Origin: Kitasatospora aureofaciens
Lineage (GTDB): Bacteria > Actinomycetota > Actinomycetes > Streptomycetales > Streptomycetaceae
Length of the DNA stretch: 64,000 bases
Direction of reading: 5' to 3'
Assembly (NCBI RefSeq): GCF_001188955.3
Contig: NZ_JPRF03000016.1
Coordinates: 1-64,000, forward strand
The notes beneath the pieces are model-generated. The model did not search any database. It worked only from the letters and a program-made list of their open reading frames with translations, and was not told where the DNA came from. Positions 26,100-35,040 of this stretch are shown here, piece by piece (the first letter of the stretch is position 1; every line of letters starts with the position of its first letter). The position numbers and the translations under genes were made by a program.

Positions 26100-26795
26100 C
26101 TACGGCTCGAACTTGTAGCCCAGGCCGCGGACGGTCACCAGGTAGCGCGGCGCGCCCGGGTCGGGCTCGATCTTCGCCCGCAGGCGCTTCACATGGACGT
26201 CCAGGGTCTTGGTGTCGCCGACGTAGTCCGCGCCCCAGACCCGATCGATCAGCTGCATGCGGGTAAGCACCCGGCCCGCGTTGCGCAGCAGCATCTCCAG
26301 CAGGTCGAACTCCTTGAGCGGCAGGTCGACCTTGGCGCCGTCCACCGTCACCACGTGCCGGTCCACGTCCATCCGCACCGGGCCCGCCTCCAGGGCGCCC
26401 GGGCCGCCGCCGTTCTCGCCCGCGCCGCCGTCCTCGCCGCGGCGGCGCAGCACCGCGCGGATCCGGGCGACCAGCTCGCGGGTGGAGTACGGCTTGGTGA
26501 CGTAGTCGTCAGCGCCTATCTCCAGCCCGACGACCTTGTCGATCTCGCTGTCCTTGGCGGTCACCATGATCACCGGGACGTTGGAGCGCACCCGGAGCTG
26601 GCGGCAGACCTCGGTGCCCGGCAGTCCCGGCAGCATCAGGTCGAGCAGGACGAGGTCGGCACCGTTGCGTTCGAACTGCTCCAGGGCGTCGGGGCCGGTC
26701 GCGGCGACGGCCACCTCGAAGCCCTCCTTGCGGAGCATGTACGAGAGGGCGTCGCTGAACGACTCCTCGTCCTCGACCACCAGTACTCGGGTCAC
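26100..26795 (-). CDS. phoP: Phosphate response regulator PhoP
   Basis: 231 aa, GTG start. The N-terminus MTRVLVVEDEESFSDALSYM is close to identical to streptomycete PhoP. Phospho-acceptor is Asp52 (VLLDLMLPG); KPY holds the receiver Lys. The OmpR winged helix has DTKTLDVHVKRLRAKIE and GLGYKFEP. PhoP binds PHO boxes, activates phosphate scavenging and represses nitrogen and antibiotic genes. It follows phoR with a two-base gap. Confidence 0.96.
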   Translation of the reverse strand: MTRVLVVEDEESFSDALSYMLRKEGFEVAVAATGPDALEQFERNGADLVLLDLMLPGLPGTEVCRQLRVRSNVPVIMVTAKDSEIDKVVGLEIGADDYVTKPYSTRELVARIRAVLRRRGEDGGAGENGGGPGALEAGPVRMDVDRHVVTVDGAKVDLPLKEFDLLEMLLRNAGRVLTRMQLIDRVWGADYVGDTKTLDVHVKRLRAKIEPDPGAPRYLVTVRGLGYKFEP

Positions 26796-26797
26796 GA

Positions 26798-28261
26798 TCA
26801 GGCCTCCGGGGCAAGCTGGGTTGTCTTTGTCAGGGGTACTTGCCGCTCCCCGGCGGGGAGCGAACGGGCCGTACGGTCGGTGCGGTCCGTGGTGAGGGTT
26901 CGGGGTGCCGCGGCGGGCCCGGCGGTCTCGGCGCCGGGCGCGTCGCGGGGTCCGCGGTCGTCGGCCAAGTGGTCGTCGGACCCGTGGCCGTCGGACCCGT
27001 GGCCGTCGAGGGCGTCGCCGTCGGAGTCGTCGGCGAACCCGTCGTCGCCGGCGGGCGCCTGGCCGGCGGGCAGGCGCACGGTGAACGTCGAACCCTGCCC
27101 CTCGACGCTCCACACCGAGACGGTGCCGCCGTGCGAGGCGGCGACGTGCTTGACGATGGACAGGCCGAGGCCGGTGCCGCCGGTCTGCCGGGAGCGGGCC
27201 GGGTCGACGCGGTAGAAGCGCTCGAAGACCCGCTCGCGGTCCTTCTCGGAGATGCCGATGCCCTGGTCGGTGACCGAGATCTCGATCAGTTCGCCGTCCG
27301 CCTCGCCGAGCGCCGCGGCGCTGGAGATCCGGCGGGTGGCGATGGCCACCCGGGTGCGGGGCGGGCTGTAGTTGACGGCGTTCTCCACCAGGTTGCCGAG
27401 CGCGGCCGCGAGCTGGCCGCGATTGCCGTGCAGGTAGAGCCCTGCGATGCCACCGGCCGCGATCAGGATCTGCTTGGCGGCGGCCTGCTGGCGGCAGCGG
27501 TCGATCGCCTCGGCGATCAGCTCGTCCACCGCGACCGGCTCCGGGTCGGCCATCAGCCGGTCGTCCTGGACCCGGGAGAGGTCGATGATCTCCTGCACCA
27601 GGCTGGCCAGGCGGGTCGCCTCGACCTGCATCCGGCCGGCGAAGCGCTGCACCGCCTCCGGGTCGTCGGCCGCGTCGGCGACCGCCTCGGAGAGCAGCGA
27701 AAGGGCGCCGACCGGGGTCTTGAGCTCGTGGCTGACGTTCGCCACGAAGTCCCGGCGGACGGCCTCCACCCGGCGGCGCTCGGTCTGGTCCTCGACCAGC
27801 ACCAGCACCAGCCGGGAGCCCAGCGGGGCGACCCGGACGGAGACCGCGAGCGGCTCGGCCGCGCGGGCCGCGCCGGGGCGGGGCACTTCCAGCTCCACCT
27901 GCCGGATCTCGCCGTCCCGGCGGGTGGCACGGGCCAGTGCCAGCATCTGGTCCACGGCGACCGCACCACCGCGCACCAGGCCCATCGCGTACGCCGCCGA
28001 GCTGGCCTTGACCACCTCGTCGCCCTCGCCCAGCACGATCGCGCAGGAGCGGAGCACGGAGAGTACGGTGTCGACCCCCGGCGGCAGCGGGGGCTCCGGG
28101 GTGCCGGTGCCCAGTGCCTGGTGCCGGCCGTACTGCTTGCCGCTGGTGTACCTGCCCCTGGCCTGCTCGCGCTCGCTCCAGCGGAAGGCGATGGAGGCGG
28201 TGAGGCCGACGCCGAGCCCGGCTATGGCACAGGCAGCGGCAGCGGCCACGTTCACGTCCAT
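26798..28261 (-). CDS. phoR: Phosphate sensor kinase PhoR
   Basis: 487 aa from ATG (MDVNVAAAAACAIAGLGVG). One N-terminal membrane helix, a PAS-like region (about 60-160), the phosphorylated His in FVANVSHELKTP, N box NLVENAVNYS, and DQGIGIS and GGTGLGLSIVKH. The C-terminal 90 residues are an Asp/His/Gly-rich, probably disordered tail (HGSDGHGSDDH). It is longer than the S. coelicolor protein because of this tail. Divergent from phoU. Confidence 0.96.
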   Translation of the reverse strand: MDVNVAAAAACAIAGLGVGLTASIAFRWSEREQARGRYTSGKQYGRHQALGTGTPEPPLPPGVDTVLSVLRSCAIVLGEGDEVVKASSAAYAMGLVRGGAVAVDQMLALARATRRDGEIRQVELEVPRPGAARAAEPLAVSVRVAPLGSRLVLVLVEDQTERRRVEAVRRDFVANVSHELKTPVGALSLLSEAVADAADDPEAVQRFAGRMQVEATRLASLVQEIIDLSRVQDDRLMADPEPVAVDELIAEAIDRCRQQAAAKQILIAAGGIAGLYLHGNRGQLAAALGNLVENAVNYSPPRTRVAIATRRISSAAALGEADGELIEISVTDQGIGISEKDRERVFERFYRVDPARSRQTGGTGLGLSIVKHVAASHGGTVSVWSVEGQGSTFTVRLPAGQAPAGDDGFADDSDGDALDGHGSDGHGSDDHLADDRGPRDAPGAETAGPAAAPRTLTTDRTDRTARSLPAGERQVPLTKTTQLAPEA

Positions 28262-28332
28262 GTGGCCAGCGTAAGCGCACGGCCACACCACTCCCCAAGG
28301 GCTGGATCAAGGCATCGACCGTGCGTTGCCGA

Positions 28333-28366
28333 GAATTCACCTCCACGTGGCTGCCGATTCACCGTA
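28333..28366. promoter_or_regulatory. PHO-box-like direct repeats upstream of phoR
   Basis: ATTCACC occurs at 28335-28341 and again at 28357-28363, exactly 22 bases (two 11-bp units) apart. Streptomycete PHO boxes are 11-bp direct repeats of the GTTCACC type bound by PhoP. The middle unit (GTGGCTG) is poorly conserved. The site lies about 75 bases before the phoR start and 200 bases before phoU, so it could serve either gene. Confidence 0.65.
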
Positions 28367-28565
28367 GCGGCCGTGCGCCGTCGCCCGAACGGCACAGAGT
28401 TGTCCATGCAGCCCGTGTGGGAGAGACCGGTGCGCCGAACGGCGGCCAAGGTCTCGGGTGTGCGCGTACCATTCGCGCCACCAGCAGCGGTCGCCCGAAC
28501 GCCAACGGCGGTCGGACGGGCTGACCGGTCGGCACCGCCACCGACACAGCTACTGAGGAGAGAAC

Positions 28566-29255
28566 ATGCGCGACGCGTACCACGAGGAACTCGATGCGAT
28601 CGGCGACAGCCTGGTCGAGATGGCCCGGCTGGTCGGCTCGGCCCTGGGCCGGGCCACCACCGCTCTCCTCGACGCGGACCTGGCGCTGGCGGAGGGCGTG
28701 ATCGCCGCCGACGAGAAGATCAACGACCTCCACCACGAGCTGGAGAACCGGGCCATCGACCTGCTCGCCCGTCAGCAGCCCGTCGCCACTGACCTGCGGA
28801 TCGTGGTCACCTCGCTGCGGATGAGCGCCGACCTGGAGCGCTGCGGCGACCTCGCCCGGCACGTCGCCAAGGTCGCGCGGATGCGCTACCCGGAGTCGGC
28901 GGTGCCCGCCGACCTGCAGTCCACCGTCCTGGAGATGGGCCAGCTCGCCCAGCGCCTGGTGGCCAAGGCGGGCCTGGTGATCGCCACCAAGGACGTCGAC
29001 AAGGCCCTGGAGATGGAGCAGGACGACGACCGGATCGACGCCCTGCACCGGGAGCTGCTGTCGCACCTGATCGACGAGCGCTGGCACCACAGCATCGAGA
29101 CCGCCGTCGACATCACCCTGGTCGGCCGCTACTACGAGCGCTTCGCGGACCACGCGGTGTCGGTCGCCAAGCGCGTGGTGTACCTGGTGACCGGCGAGCA
29201 CGTGGCCGAGTTCGTGGCCGCCGCCGAGGCGGCGGAGGCCGCCGGGGTGGAGTGA
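28566..29255 (+). CDS. phoU: Phosphate transport regulator PhoU
   Basis: 229 aa, ATG with GAGGAG upstream. Two three-helix PhoU repeats, each with the metal-binding E/DxxxD pattern (SADLERCGDLARHVAK and DITLVGRYYERFADHAVSVAK). It moderates PhoR signalling and Pst activity. The stop lies within the first of several 17-bp tandem repeats. Confidence 0.95.
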   Translation: MRDAYHEELDAIGDSLVEMARLVGSALGRATTALLDADLALAEGVIAADEKINDLHHELENRAIDLLARQQPVATDLRIVVTSLRMSADLERCGDLARHVAKVARMRYPESAVPADLQSTVLEMGQLAQRLVAKAGLVIATKDVDKALEMEQDDDRIDALHRELLSHLIDERWHHSIETAVDITLVGRYYERFADHAVSVAKRVVYLVTGEHVAEFVAAAEAAEAAGVE

Positions 29256-29330
29256 CGGCGCGGGGTTGAGTGACGCCCGGGTGGAGTGACGGCCCGGGTG
29301 GAGTGACGGCCCGGGTGGAGTGACCGTCGC
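29244..29330 (+). repeat. Five tandem 17-bp repeats at the phoU 3' end
   Basis: Unit GGGTGGAGTGACGGCCC. Copies begin near 29244, 29262, 29279, 29296 and 29313; those at 29279 and 29296 are identical and the others carry one to three changes. The first copy includes the phoU stop TGA. Confidence 0.8.
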
Positions 29331-29488
29331 TCACCCCGGGGGCCGAGTAAACCTGTGGCGAGGGGGGTGTGGACGCACGGTCCTCCGTACGTCCCACCAC
29401 TGCGCGCCCGTTGACGCTCCCACCGAACGGCGGCTTCACTCGAGGGTGGGGCACCGCGGTGTGCCCGTCACTAGGAGGGAAGAGCTCG

Positions 29489-29668
29489 ATGAAGGCCAAC
29501 CCGACCCGACCGGCAACCGCCCACGACACCGTCGAGCCGCCCACCCCGAAGCTGTTGCCCGTCCTCGCGGCCGGCTGCGGCTGCGGCCCGGGCTGCGGCT
29601 GCGGCTGCCAGTCCGGCGCGCCCTGCCAGTGCGGCGGCGCGGACGGCGGCTGCTGCGGCGGTCACTGA
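29489..29668 (+). CDS. Small Cys-rich metallothionein-like protein
   Basis: 59 aa, ATG with AGGAGG ten bases upstream. The N-terminal half is polar (MKANPTRPATAHDTVEPP). The last 33 residues hold nine Cys in CGCGPGCGCGCQ, PCQCGG and GGCCGGH, an arrangement of CxC and CC pairs with a final His able to bind Zn, Cu or other soft metals. No other conserved bacterial metallothionein motif is seen. It stands between phoU and the LPMO, ahead of a strong terminator. Confidence 0.75.
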   Translation: MKANPTRPATAHDTVEPPTPKLLPVLAAGCGCGPGCGCGCQSGAPCQCGGADGGCCGGH

Positions 29669-29693
29669 GGAAGTCCACCGTCACCGGACCGGG

Positions 29694-29734
29694 GGGCGGC
29701 CCGGGATGCACCGTTCGTGCATCCCGGGCCGCCC
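29694..29734. terminator. Bidirectional hairpin between the Cys-rich gene and the LPMO
   Basis: Perfect 18-base stem (29694-29711 and 29717-29734), loop CGTTC. Confidence 0.9.
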
Positions 29735-29749
29735 GTCCTGCGGTTGCCG

Positions 29750-30346
29750 TCAGAACTGCACGTCGGTGCAGGAGTAGAAGGCGTTCCCGGTGTCGGCGAT
29801 CGTCCACACCGCGACGACCACCTGGTGCCCGGTGCGGCCGGTCGGGACGGTCGCGGTGTGGCTGAGCGTGCTGGGCACCTGCGCACCGCCGTACGGGACG
29901 ACCAGGAAGGGCGTCAGGTCGAGGTCGGCCCGGGTGACGGGCTGGGAGGCGTCGTAGCCCGGTTTGGTCAGGTAGTACCTGAAGTCGGTCGTCGCGTGCC
30001 TGGCCGTGAACCTCCAGGTGAAGGTGAGCCGCTGACCCGCCGTCACCGGCGTGGTGGGCCAGGCGCCGCCGTGCGGGTCGTCCAGTTCGGCGAAGCGGGC
30101 GTTGCCGCCGGCGCAGATGGTGCCGTCGGAGGGCCCGGAGGCCGGGAAGCCCTTCGGCCCCTCGACACTCTGCGGCTCCCACTGGATGTCGCCGCAGTCC
30201 CACGGGACGGCGCTCGCGTCCGCGTCGCAGAGCGCGGCCCGGCTGGGCGGCGTGGTGATGTACCCGTGGGACTGGGCCGGGACGGCCAGGGTGAGCGGGA
30301 TCGCCAGCGCGGCGGCGACCGCCCCGACCAGATGACGTGTGCGCAT
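29750..30346 (-). CDS. AA10 lytic polysaccharide monooxygenase (chitin-active type)
   Basis: 198 aa, ATG with GGAGGAG upstream. The signal peptide ends AQS, so the mature enzyme starts with His27 (HGYITTPPSR), the first copper ligand of the histidine brace; His92 (DDPHGGAW) is the second. The axial aromatic residue lies in NAFYSC near the C-terminus. Several Cys form the usual disulfides. It has no extra binding module. It would cut crystalline chitin outside the cell by oxidation. A DasR-like site upstream agrees with that role. Confidence 0.93.
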   Translation of the reverse strand: MRTRHLVGAVAAALAIPLTLAVPAQSHGYITTPPSRAALCDADASAVPWDCGDIQWEPQSVEGPKGFPASGPSDGTICAGGNARFAELDDPHGGAWPTTPVTAGQRLTFTWRFTARHATTDFRYYLTKPGYDASQPVTRADLDLTPFLVVPYGGAQVPSTLSHTATVPTGRTGHQVVVAVWTIADTGNAFYSCTDVQF

Positions 30347-30491
30347 GGTGCTCCTCCGTGGGGGTGGATGGAGAGTGCGCCGGGGCGCAGACGCGCGCGT
30401 GGGGGTGCGGCGGCCCGGGACATGGGGGATCCCTTGGCATGCCTGCGCCAGCCCGGTGCCCTCACGGTAGGAGCCGGCGCCACCACCCGTC

Positions 30492-30507
30492 AATGGTCTG
30501 AACCATT
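30492..30507. promoter_or_regulatory. DasR-like operator upstream of the LPMO gene
   Basis: AATGGTCTGAACCATT; its reverse strand reads AATGGTTCAGACCATT and shares the 12-base core TGGTTCAGACCA with the site before msiK. It is about 146 bases before the LPMO start. A weaker half-match, TGGACGAGACCA, lies at 30509-30520, 17 bases on. Confidence 0.65.
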
Positions 30508-30575
30508 TTGGACGAGACCACAGCTCGCCCACCAGACCCCAACTCGCATGAACCCCAGTCCCGTTGAACGCCGAA

Positions 30576-30607
30576 GGCCCCGCACCCGGCGAACCGGGTG
30601 CGGGGCC
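30576..30607 (-). terminator. Terminator of gpmA
   Basis: Fourteen-base perfect stem (GGCCCCGCACCCGG and its complement) with loop CGAA, 25 bases beyond the gpmA stop. Confidence 0.85.
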
Positions 30608-30631
30608 CTGGGACGACCTGAGACCTGCGGC

Positions 30632-31390
30632 TTACTTCTTGCCCTGGTTCTTGACCGCCTCGATGGCCGCGGCGGCGGCGTCCGCGTCGAGGTAGCGGCC
30701 ACCCTTGGCGACCGGCTTGAAGTCGGCGTCGAGCTCGTAGACCAGCGGGATGCCGGTCGGGATGTTCAGGCCGGCGATGTCCGCGTCGGAGATGCCGTCG
30801 AGGTGCTTGACCAGCGCGCGCAGACTGTTGCCGTGGGCGGTGACCAGGACGGTCCGGCCGGCGGCCAGGTCCGGGACGATGGCGTCGTACCAGTACGGGA
30901 GCATCCGCTCGACGACGTCCTTCAGGCACTCGGTGCGCGGACGCAGCTCGCTCGGGATCTCGGCGTAGCGGGCGTCACCGGCCTGCGAGTACTCGGCGTC
31001 GTCGGCCAGCACCGGCGGCGGGGTGTCGTAGGAGCGGCGCCACAGCTGGAACTGCTCCTCGCCGAACTCGGCCAGGGTCTGGGCCTTGTCCTTGCCCTGC
31101 AGCGCGCCGTAGTGCCGCTCGTTCAGGCGCCAGCTGCGGCTGACCGGGATCCAGTGGCGGTCGGCCTTGTCCAGCGCGATCTGCGAGGTGCGGATGGCAC
31201 GGCGCAGCAGCGAGGTGTGCACCACGTCCGGGAACAGGCCCTCGGCGGCCAGGAGCTCGCCACCGCGGGCGGCCTCCTTCTCGCCCTTCTCGTTGAGGTC
31301 GACGTCGACCCAACCGGTGAACAGGTTCTTCTGGTTCCACTGGCTCTCGCCGTGGCGGAGCAGGATGAGTCGGTACGTCGTGTCAGCCAT
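30632..31390 (-). CDS. gpmA: 2,3-bisphosphoglycerate-dependent phosphoglycerate mutase
   Basis: 252 aa. Interconverts 3- and 2-phosphoglycerate in glycolysis. The phospho-His motif is [10 protein letters not shown], the second His is in TAHGNSLR, and [15 protein letters not shown] is characteristic of the dPGM type. Full length for the family. Confidence 0.96.
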   Translation of the reverse strand: MADTTYRLILLRHGESQWNQKNLFTGWVDVDLNEKGEKEAARGGELLAAEGLFPDVVHTSLLRRAIRTSQIALDKADRHWIPVSRSWRLNERHYGALQGKDKAQTLAEFGEEQFQLWRRSYDTPPPVLADDAEYSQAGDARYAEIPSELRPRTECLKDVVERMLPYWYDAIVPDLAAGRTVLVTAHGNSLRALVKHLDGISDADIAGLNIPTGIPLVYELDADFKPVAKGGRYLDADAAAAAIEAVKNQGKK

Positions 31391-31540
31391 GGCCCCCAGC
31401 TTAGTGGAGGGCAGGAAAACCCCTGGTGGGGACCTCGGGCGGCTGTGTAACGTGTGCGGCGGTTACCTGCCACTTACCCACGTCGGCTGACCGGGCCTGC
31501 CCGCGCCGCTCAGCGGACGCCTGCCCCCGGGAGCCCCCAC

Positions 31541-32839
31541 ATGCTCGTCGCCCTGGCCGCCAACCCCCGGATCCGAAGACTGGTGCGCGAGACGGTGGGC
31601 GGGCTGCCGCGGCAGTTCTGGTGGCTCTGGGTGAGCACCCTGGTGAACCGGCTCGGGTCCTTCGTCGTCACGTTCCTGGCGCTCTACCTGACCGCCGAGC
31701 GGGGGTACTCGGCGTCCTACGCCGGGCTGGTGGCCTCGCTGTTCGGTGCCGGCTCGGCGGTCGCCGCGGTCGGCGCCGGGGTGCTGACCGACCGGATCGG
31801 GCGCCGTCCGACGCTGGTCGCCGCCCAGCTCGGCACCGCGGCGTCCACCGCCGTACTCGGCTTCGTGGACGGCCAGGCGGCGATCGCCGCGGTGGCCTTC
31901 GTCGTCGGGCTGTGCAACAACGCCACCCGGCCGCCGACCTCGGCGATCATCGCCGACCTCGTCCCGGCCGAGGACCGGGTCCGGGCGTACTCGCTGAACT
32001 ACTGGGCGATCAACATCGGCTTCGGCCTCTCCGCCGCCGTGGCCGGCCTGATCGCCACCCGCGGCTACCTCACGCTCTTCCTGCTGGACGCCCTCACCAC
32101 CCTGGTCTGCGCGGTGGTGATCTTCATCCGGATCCCGGAGACCAGGCCGCAGGCCGCGCCCGGGAGGGACGCGGACGAGGCCGGGGCGAGCACCAGCCTG
32201 CTCACCGTGCTCCGGGACGCCCCCTTCATGGCGCTGGTCGGGCTGACCCTGCTGATCGCCCTGGTCTTCCAGCAGGGCAGCACCACCCTGGCCGTCGACA
32301 TGGGCGCCTCCGGCATCACGTCCACCGAGTACGGGCTGGTCATCGGTCTGAACGGGCTGCTGATCGTGGTGCTGCAGATCCCGCTGACCCGCTGGCTGGA
32401 GGGCCGCTCGCGGACCGCGATGCTGATCACCAGCTGCCTGCTCACCGGCTGGGGTTTCGGGCTGGCCGCGCTGGCCGGATCCTCGGCCTGGCTGTTCGCG
32501 CTGTCGGTGGCCGTCTGGACCGTCGGCGAGATCCTCCACACCCCGGTGATGATGGGCCTGGTGAGCGAGCTGGCGCCGACCCACGGGCGCGGCCGCTACC
32601 AGGGCGTCTACTCGCTGTCCTGGTCGCTCGCCTCGCTGCTCGGCCCGGCCGGCGGCGGGCTGCTGCTGCAGTACGCCGGGCCGGCGGTGCTGTGGTCGGT
32701 CTGCGGGGCGATCGGGACGGCCGCCGCGCTCGGGTACGCGGTGCTGGCCCGTCGCACGGGTGCGACGGGGCGCCGTCCGGGTGCGGTGATCGAGGTGGCG
32801 CCGGCGGAGGAGACCGAGAAGGCCCCGGCGGGCGCCTGA
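31541..32839 (+). CDS. MFS transporter
   Basis: 432 aa, ATG with GGGAG upstream. Twelve hydrophobic helices are visible. The loop 2-3 signature is GVLTDRIGRRPTL and helix 5 reads INIGFGLSAAVAG, as in the MDR-type efflux MFS group. Substrate unknown. Start chosen for the ribosome site; in-frame sequence upstream is not membrane-like. Confidence 0.88.
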   Translation: MLVALAANPRIRRLVRETVGGLPRQFWWLWVSTLVNRLGSFVVTFLALYLTAERGYSASYAGLVASLFGAGSAVAAVGAGVLTDRIGRRPTLVAAQLGTAASTAVLGFVDGQAAIAAVAFVVGLCNNATRPPTSAIIADLVPAEDRVRAYSLNYWAINIGFGLSAAVAGLIATRGYLTLFLLDALTTLVCAVVIFIRIPETRPQAAPGRDADEAGASTSLLTVLRDAPFMALVGLTLLIALVFQQGSTTLAVDMGASGITSTEYGLVIGLNGLLIVVLQIPLTRWLEGRSRTAMLITSCLLTGWGFGLAALAGSSAWLFALSVAVWTVGEILHTPVMMGLVSELAPTHGRGRYQGVYSLSWSLASLLGPAGGGLLLQYAGPAVLWSVCGAIGTAAALGYAVLARRTGATGRRPGAVIEVAPAEETEKAPAGA

Positions 32840-32852
32840 GCGCCCGGGCGGG

Positions 32853-33389
32853 TCAGGCTCCCGGGCTCCCCTCGGCGGCCGGGGCGCCCGGGGCGGCCAG
32901 GTGGGCGAAGGCGGCCAGGTTGCGGGTGGACTCCCCGCGCTTGGTGCGCCACTCCCACTCGCGCCGGATCGCCGAGGCGAAGCCCAGCTCCAGCAGGGTG
33001 TTGAAGGGCTCGTCGGCGTTCTCCAGCACCGTGCCGAGCAGCCGGTCGACGGCCTGCGGGGTGAGCGCCTCCAGCGGCAGGCGCCCGGCCAGGTAGACGT
33101 CGCCGAGCGCGTCGACCGCGTACGCCACGCCGTAGAGGCGGGTGTTGCGCTCCAGCAGCCAGCGGTAGACGGCCTCGTGGTTCTCGTCCGGGCGGCGGAT
33201 CACGAAGGCGTTCACCGACAGGGTGTGGTCGCCGACCCGCAGGGCGCAGGCGGTGTTCAACTTGCGGGTGCCAGGGAGGGTCGCCACCAGGGTGTACGGG
33301 TCGGCGGCGGCCGGCTCCCAGGCCACCCCGGCCTCGTCCAGGGCGGTGCGCAGGAGGGTCAGGGCCTCGTCCTTGGTGCGGATTGCCAT
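32853..33389 (-). CDS. YbjN-domain protein
   Basis: 178 aa. A single YbjN/type III chaperone-like fold (about 10-140; …NTACALRVGDHTLSVNAFVIRRPDENHEAVYRWLLERN…). Members act in stress responses or as chaperone-like factors, with no assigned reaction. It lies 58 bases upstream of the mshA stop in the same direction. An Ala/Pro-rich tail ends the protein. Confidence 0.85.
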   Translation of the reverse strand: MAIRTKDEALTLLRTALDEAGVAWEPAAADPYTLVATLPGTRKLNTACALRVGDHTLSVNAFVIRRPDENHEAVYRWLLERNTRLYGVAYAVDALGDVYLAGRLPLEALTPQAVDRLLGTVLENADEPFNTLLELGFASAIRREWEWRTKRGESTRNLAAFAHLAAPGAPAAEGSPGA

Positions 33390-33446
33390 GGGGGTGACGT
33401 TACTCGGCGGTACGGGGACAGCGCAGCCCGGTGCGGGCCGCAGGAG

Positions 33447-34814
33447 TCAGCGGCGCAGGGCCCCGGTCAGTCGGCCGGCCGGACGGGCCATGCTGCCGGC
33501 GTACACCTCGGCGGTGGTCGCCGCGGCGGTGTCCCAGCCGAAGGCCGCCGCGTGCCGGGCCGCCGCCGCACCGCGCCGGGCCACCAGCGCCCGGTCGGTG
33601 ACGTACGGCTCCAGCGCGTGCGACCAGGCCAGCGGGTCGTGGCCGTGCACCAGGGTGCCGGACTCGCCGTCCCGCACCGCGACCGGCAGGCCGCCGACCG
33701 CGGCCGCCACCACCGGGGTGCCGCAGGCCTGGGCCTCCAGCGCCACCAGGCCGAAGGACTCGCTGTACGAGGGCATCACCAGGGCCGTCGCCGCGCGGTA
33801 CCAGTCCGCCAGCCGGGTCTGGCCGACCGGCGGGTGGAAGCGCACCACGTCGCCGATGCCCAGCTGGGCGGCGAGCTTGTGCAGGCTCTCCGGCCGGGCC
33901 AGCCCGGTGCCGGACGGCCCGCCGACCACCGGCACCACCAGGCGCTCGCGCAGCTCCGGACGGCGATCCAGCAGCGCGGCCACCGCTCGCAGCAGCACGT
34001 CCGGCGCCTTCAGCGGCTGGATCCGCCCGGCGAACAGCAGCACCGCGGCGTCCTGCGGCAGGCCCAGCCGGTCCCGGGCGTCGGCCGCGGTCCGCGGGCC
34101 GCCGGGGCGGAAGACGTCCAGGTTGACCCCGGGGTGGACGACGGCCAGCTGGTCCGGCCGGGCCGCGTAGTGCAGCGCCAGCTCGGCGGCCTCCTCGGTG
34201 GTGTTGGCGATCAGCCGGTCGGCCGCCTCGACCACCTGGGTCTCGCCGATCACCCGGGCCGCGGGCTCGGGCGTGTCGCCCTCGGCCAGTGCGGCGTTCT
34301 TGACCTTCGCCATGGTGTGCATGGTGTGCACCAGCGGCACCCCCCAGCGCTGGGCGGCCAGCCAGCCGACCTGCCCGGAGAGCCAGTAGTGCGAGTGCAC
34401 CAGGTCGTAGTGGCCGGGGCGGTGGCCGGCCTCGGTGCGCAGCACCCCGTGGGTGAAGGCGCACAGCTGGGCCGGCAGGTCCTCCTTGACCAGGCCCTCG
34501 TACGGCCCGGCGGTGACGTGCCGGACCAGCACGCCCGGCGCCAGCTCGACCGTCGGCGCGTCGTCCGAGCAGATCGCCCGGGTGAACACCTCGACCTCGA
34601 TGTTGAGCTCGGCCAGGCGCTTGGCCAGCTCGACGATGTACACGTTCATCCCGCCCGCGTCCCCGGTGCCGGGCTGGTGCAGCGGCGAGGTGTGCACGCT
34701 GAGCATGGCTATCCGGCGCGGGCGCCGGCGGCCCGGGACGAGCGACTGGAGCCGGCCGCGCGCGGGCGCGGCCGACTGGGCACGGCGTACCGAACGGACG
34801 GGGTGCTGGATCAC
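33447..34814 (-). CDS. mshA: D-inositol-3-phosphate glycosyltransferase (mycothiol synthesis)
   Basis: 455 aa, GTG with GAGGAGG ten bases upstream. GT4-family enzyme that joins GlcNAc from UDP-GlcNAc to inositol 3-phosphate, the first step of mycothiol synthesis. After a basic leader it reads [26 protein letters not shown], a mark of MshA. The donor site has [23 protein letters not shown] with the EX7E glutamates. Confidence 0.95.
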   Translation of the reverse strand: MIQHPVRSVRRAQSAAPARGRLQSLVPGRRRPRRIAMLSVHTSPLHQPGTGDAGGMNVYIVELAKRLAELNIEVEVFTRAICSDDAPTVELAPGVLVRHVTAGPYEGLVKEDLPAQLCAFTHGVLRTEAGHRPGHYDLVHSHYWLSGQVGWLAAQRWGVPLVHTMHTMAKVKNAALAEGDTPEPAARVIGETQVVEAADRLIANTTEEAAELALHYAARPDQLAVVHPGVNLDVFRPGGPRTAADARDRLGLPQDAAVLLFAGRIQPLKAPDVLLRAVAALLDRRPELRERLVVPVVGGPSGTGLARPESLHKLAAQLGIGDVVRFHPPVGQTRLADWYRAATALVMPSYSESFGLVALEAQACGTPVVAAAVGGLPVAVRDGESGTLVHGHDPLAWSHALEPYVTDRALVARRGAAAARHAAAFGWDTAAATTAEVYAGSMARPAGRLTGALRR

Positions 34815-35040
34815 CTGGCTGAAGCCTCCTCGTGTGCGGCCCGTCTCGGCGGGTCCGCGTGGACGGGCCGCCGCATGTCCGGTGTGCGCTGCCCCGTCCG
34901 GGCACACATCACCACCAGTGTGCCAACCACGCGGCGGTCGCCCGGCATTCCCGGTCGCGGCGATCGACCGGCCGCTCCGGCATCCGCCCAGGTCAGGGCG
35001 GCGGCCGACCGGCCCCACCGGGGCCGATTACCCTTCTCGC

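Noticed and set aside
30509..30520. Second DasR site TGGACGAGACCA
   Set aside because: Only the outer half-sites match; the centre is too far from the consensus to list alone.
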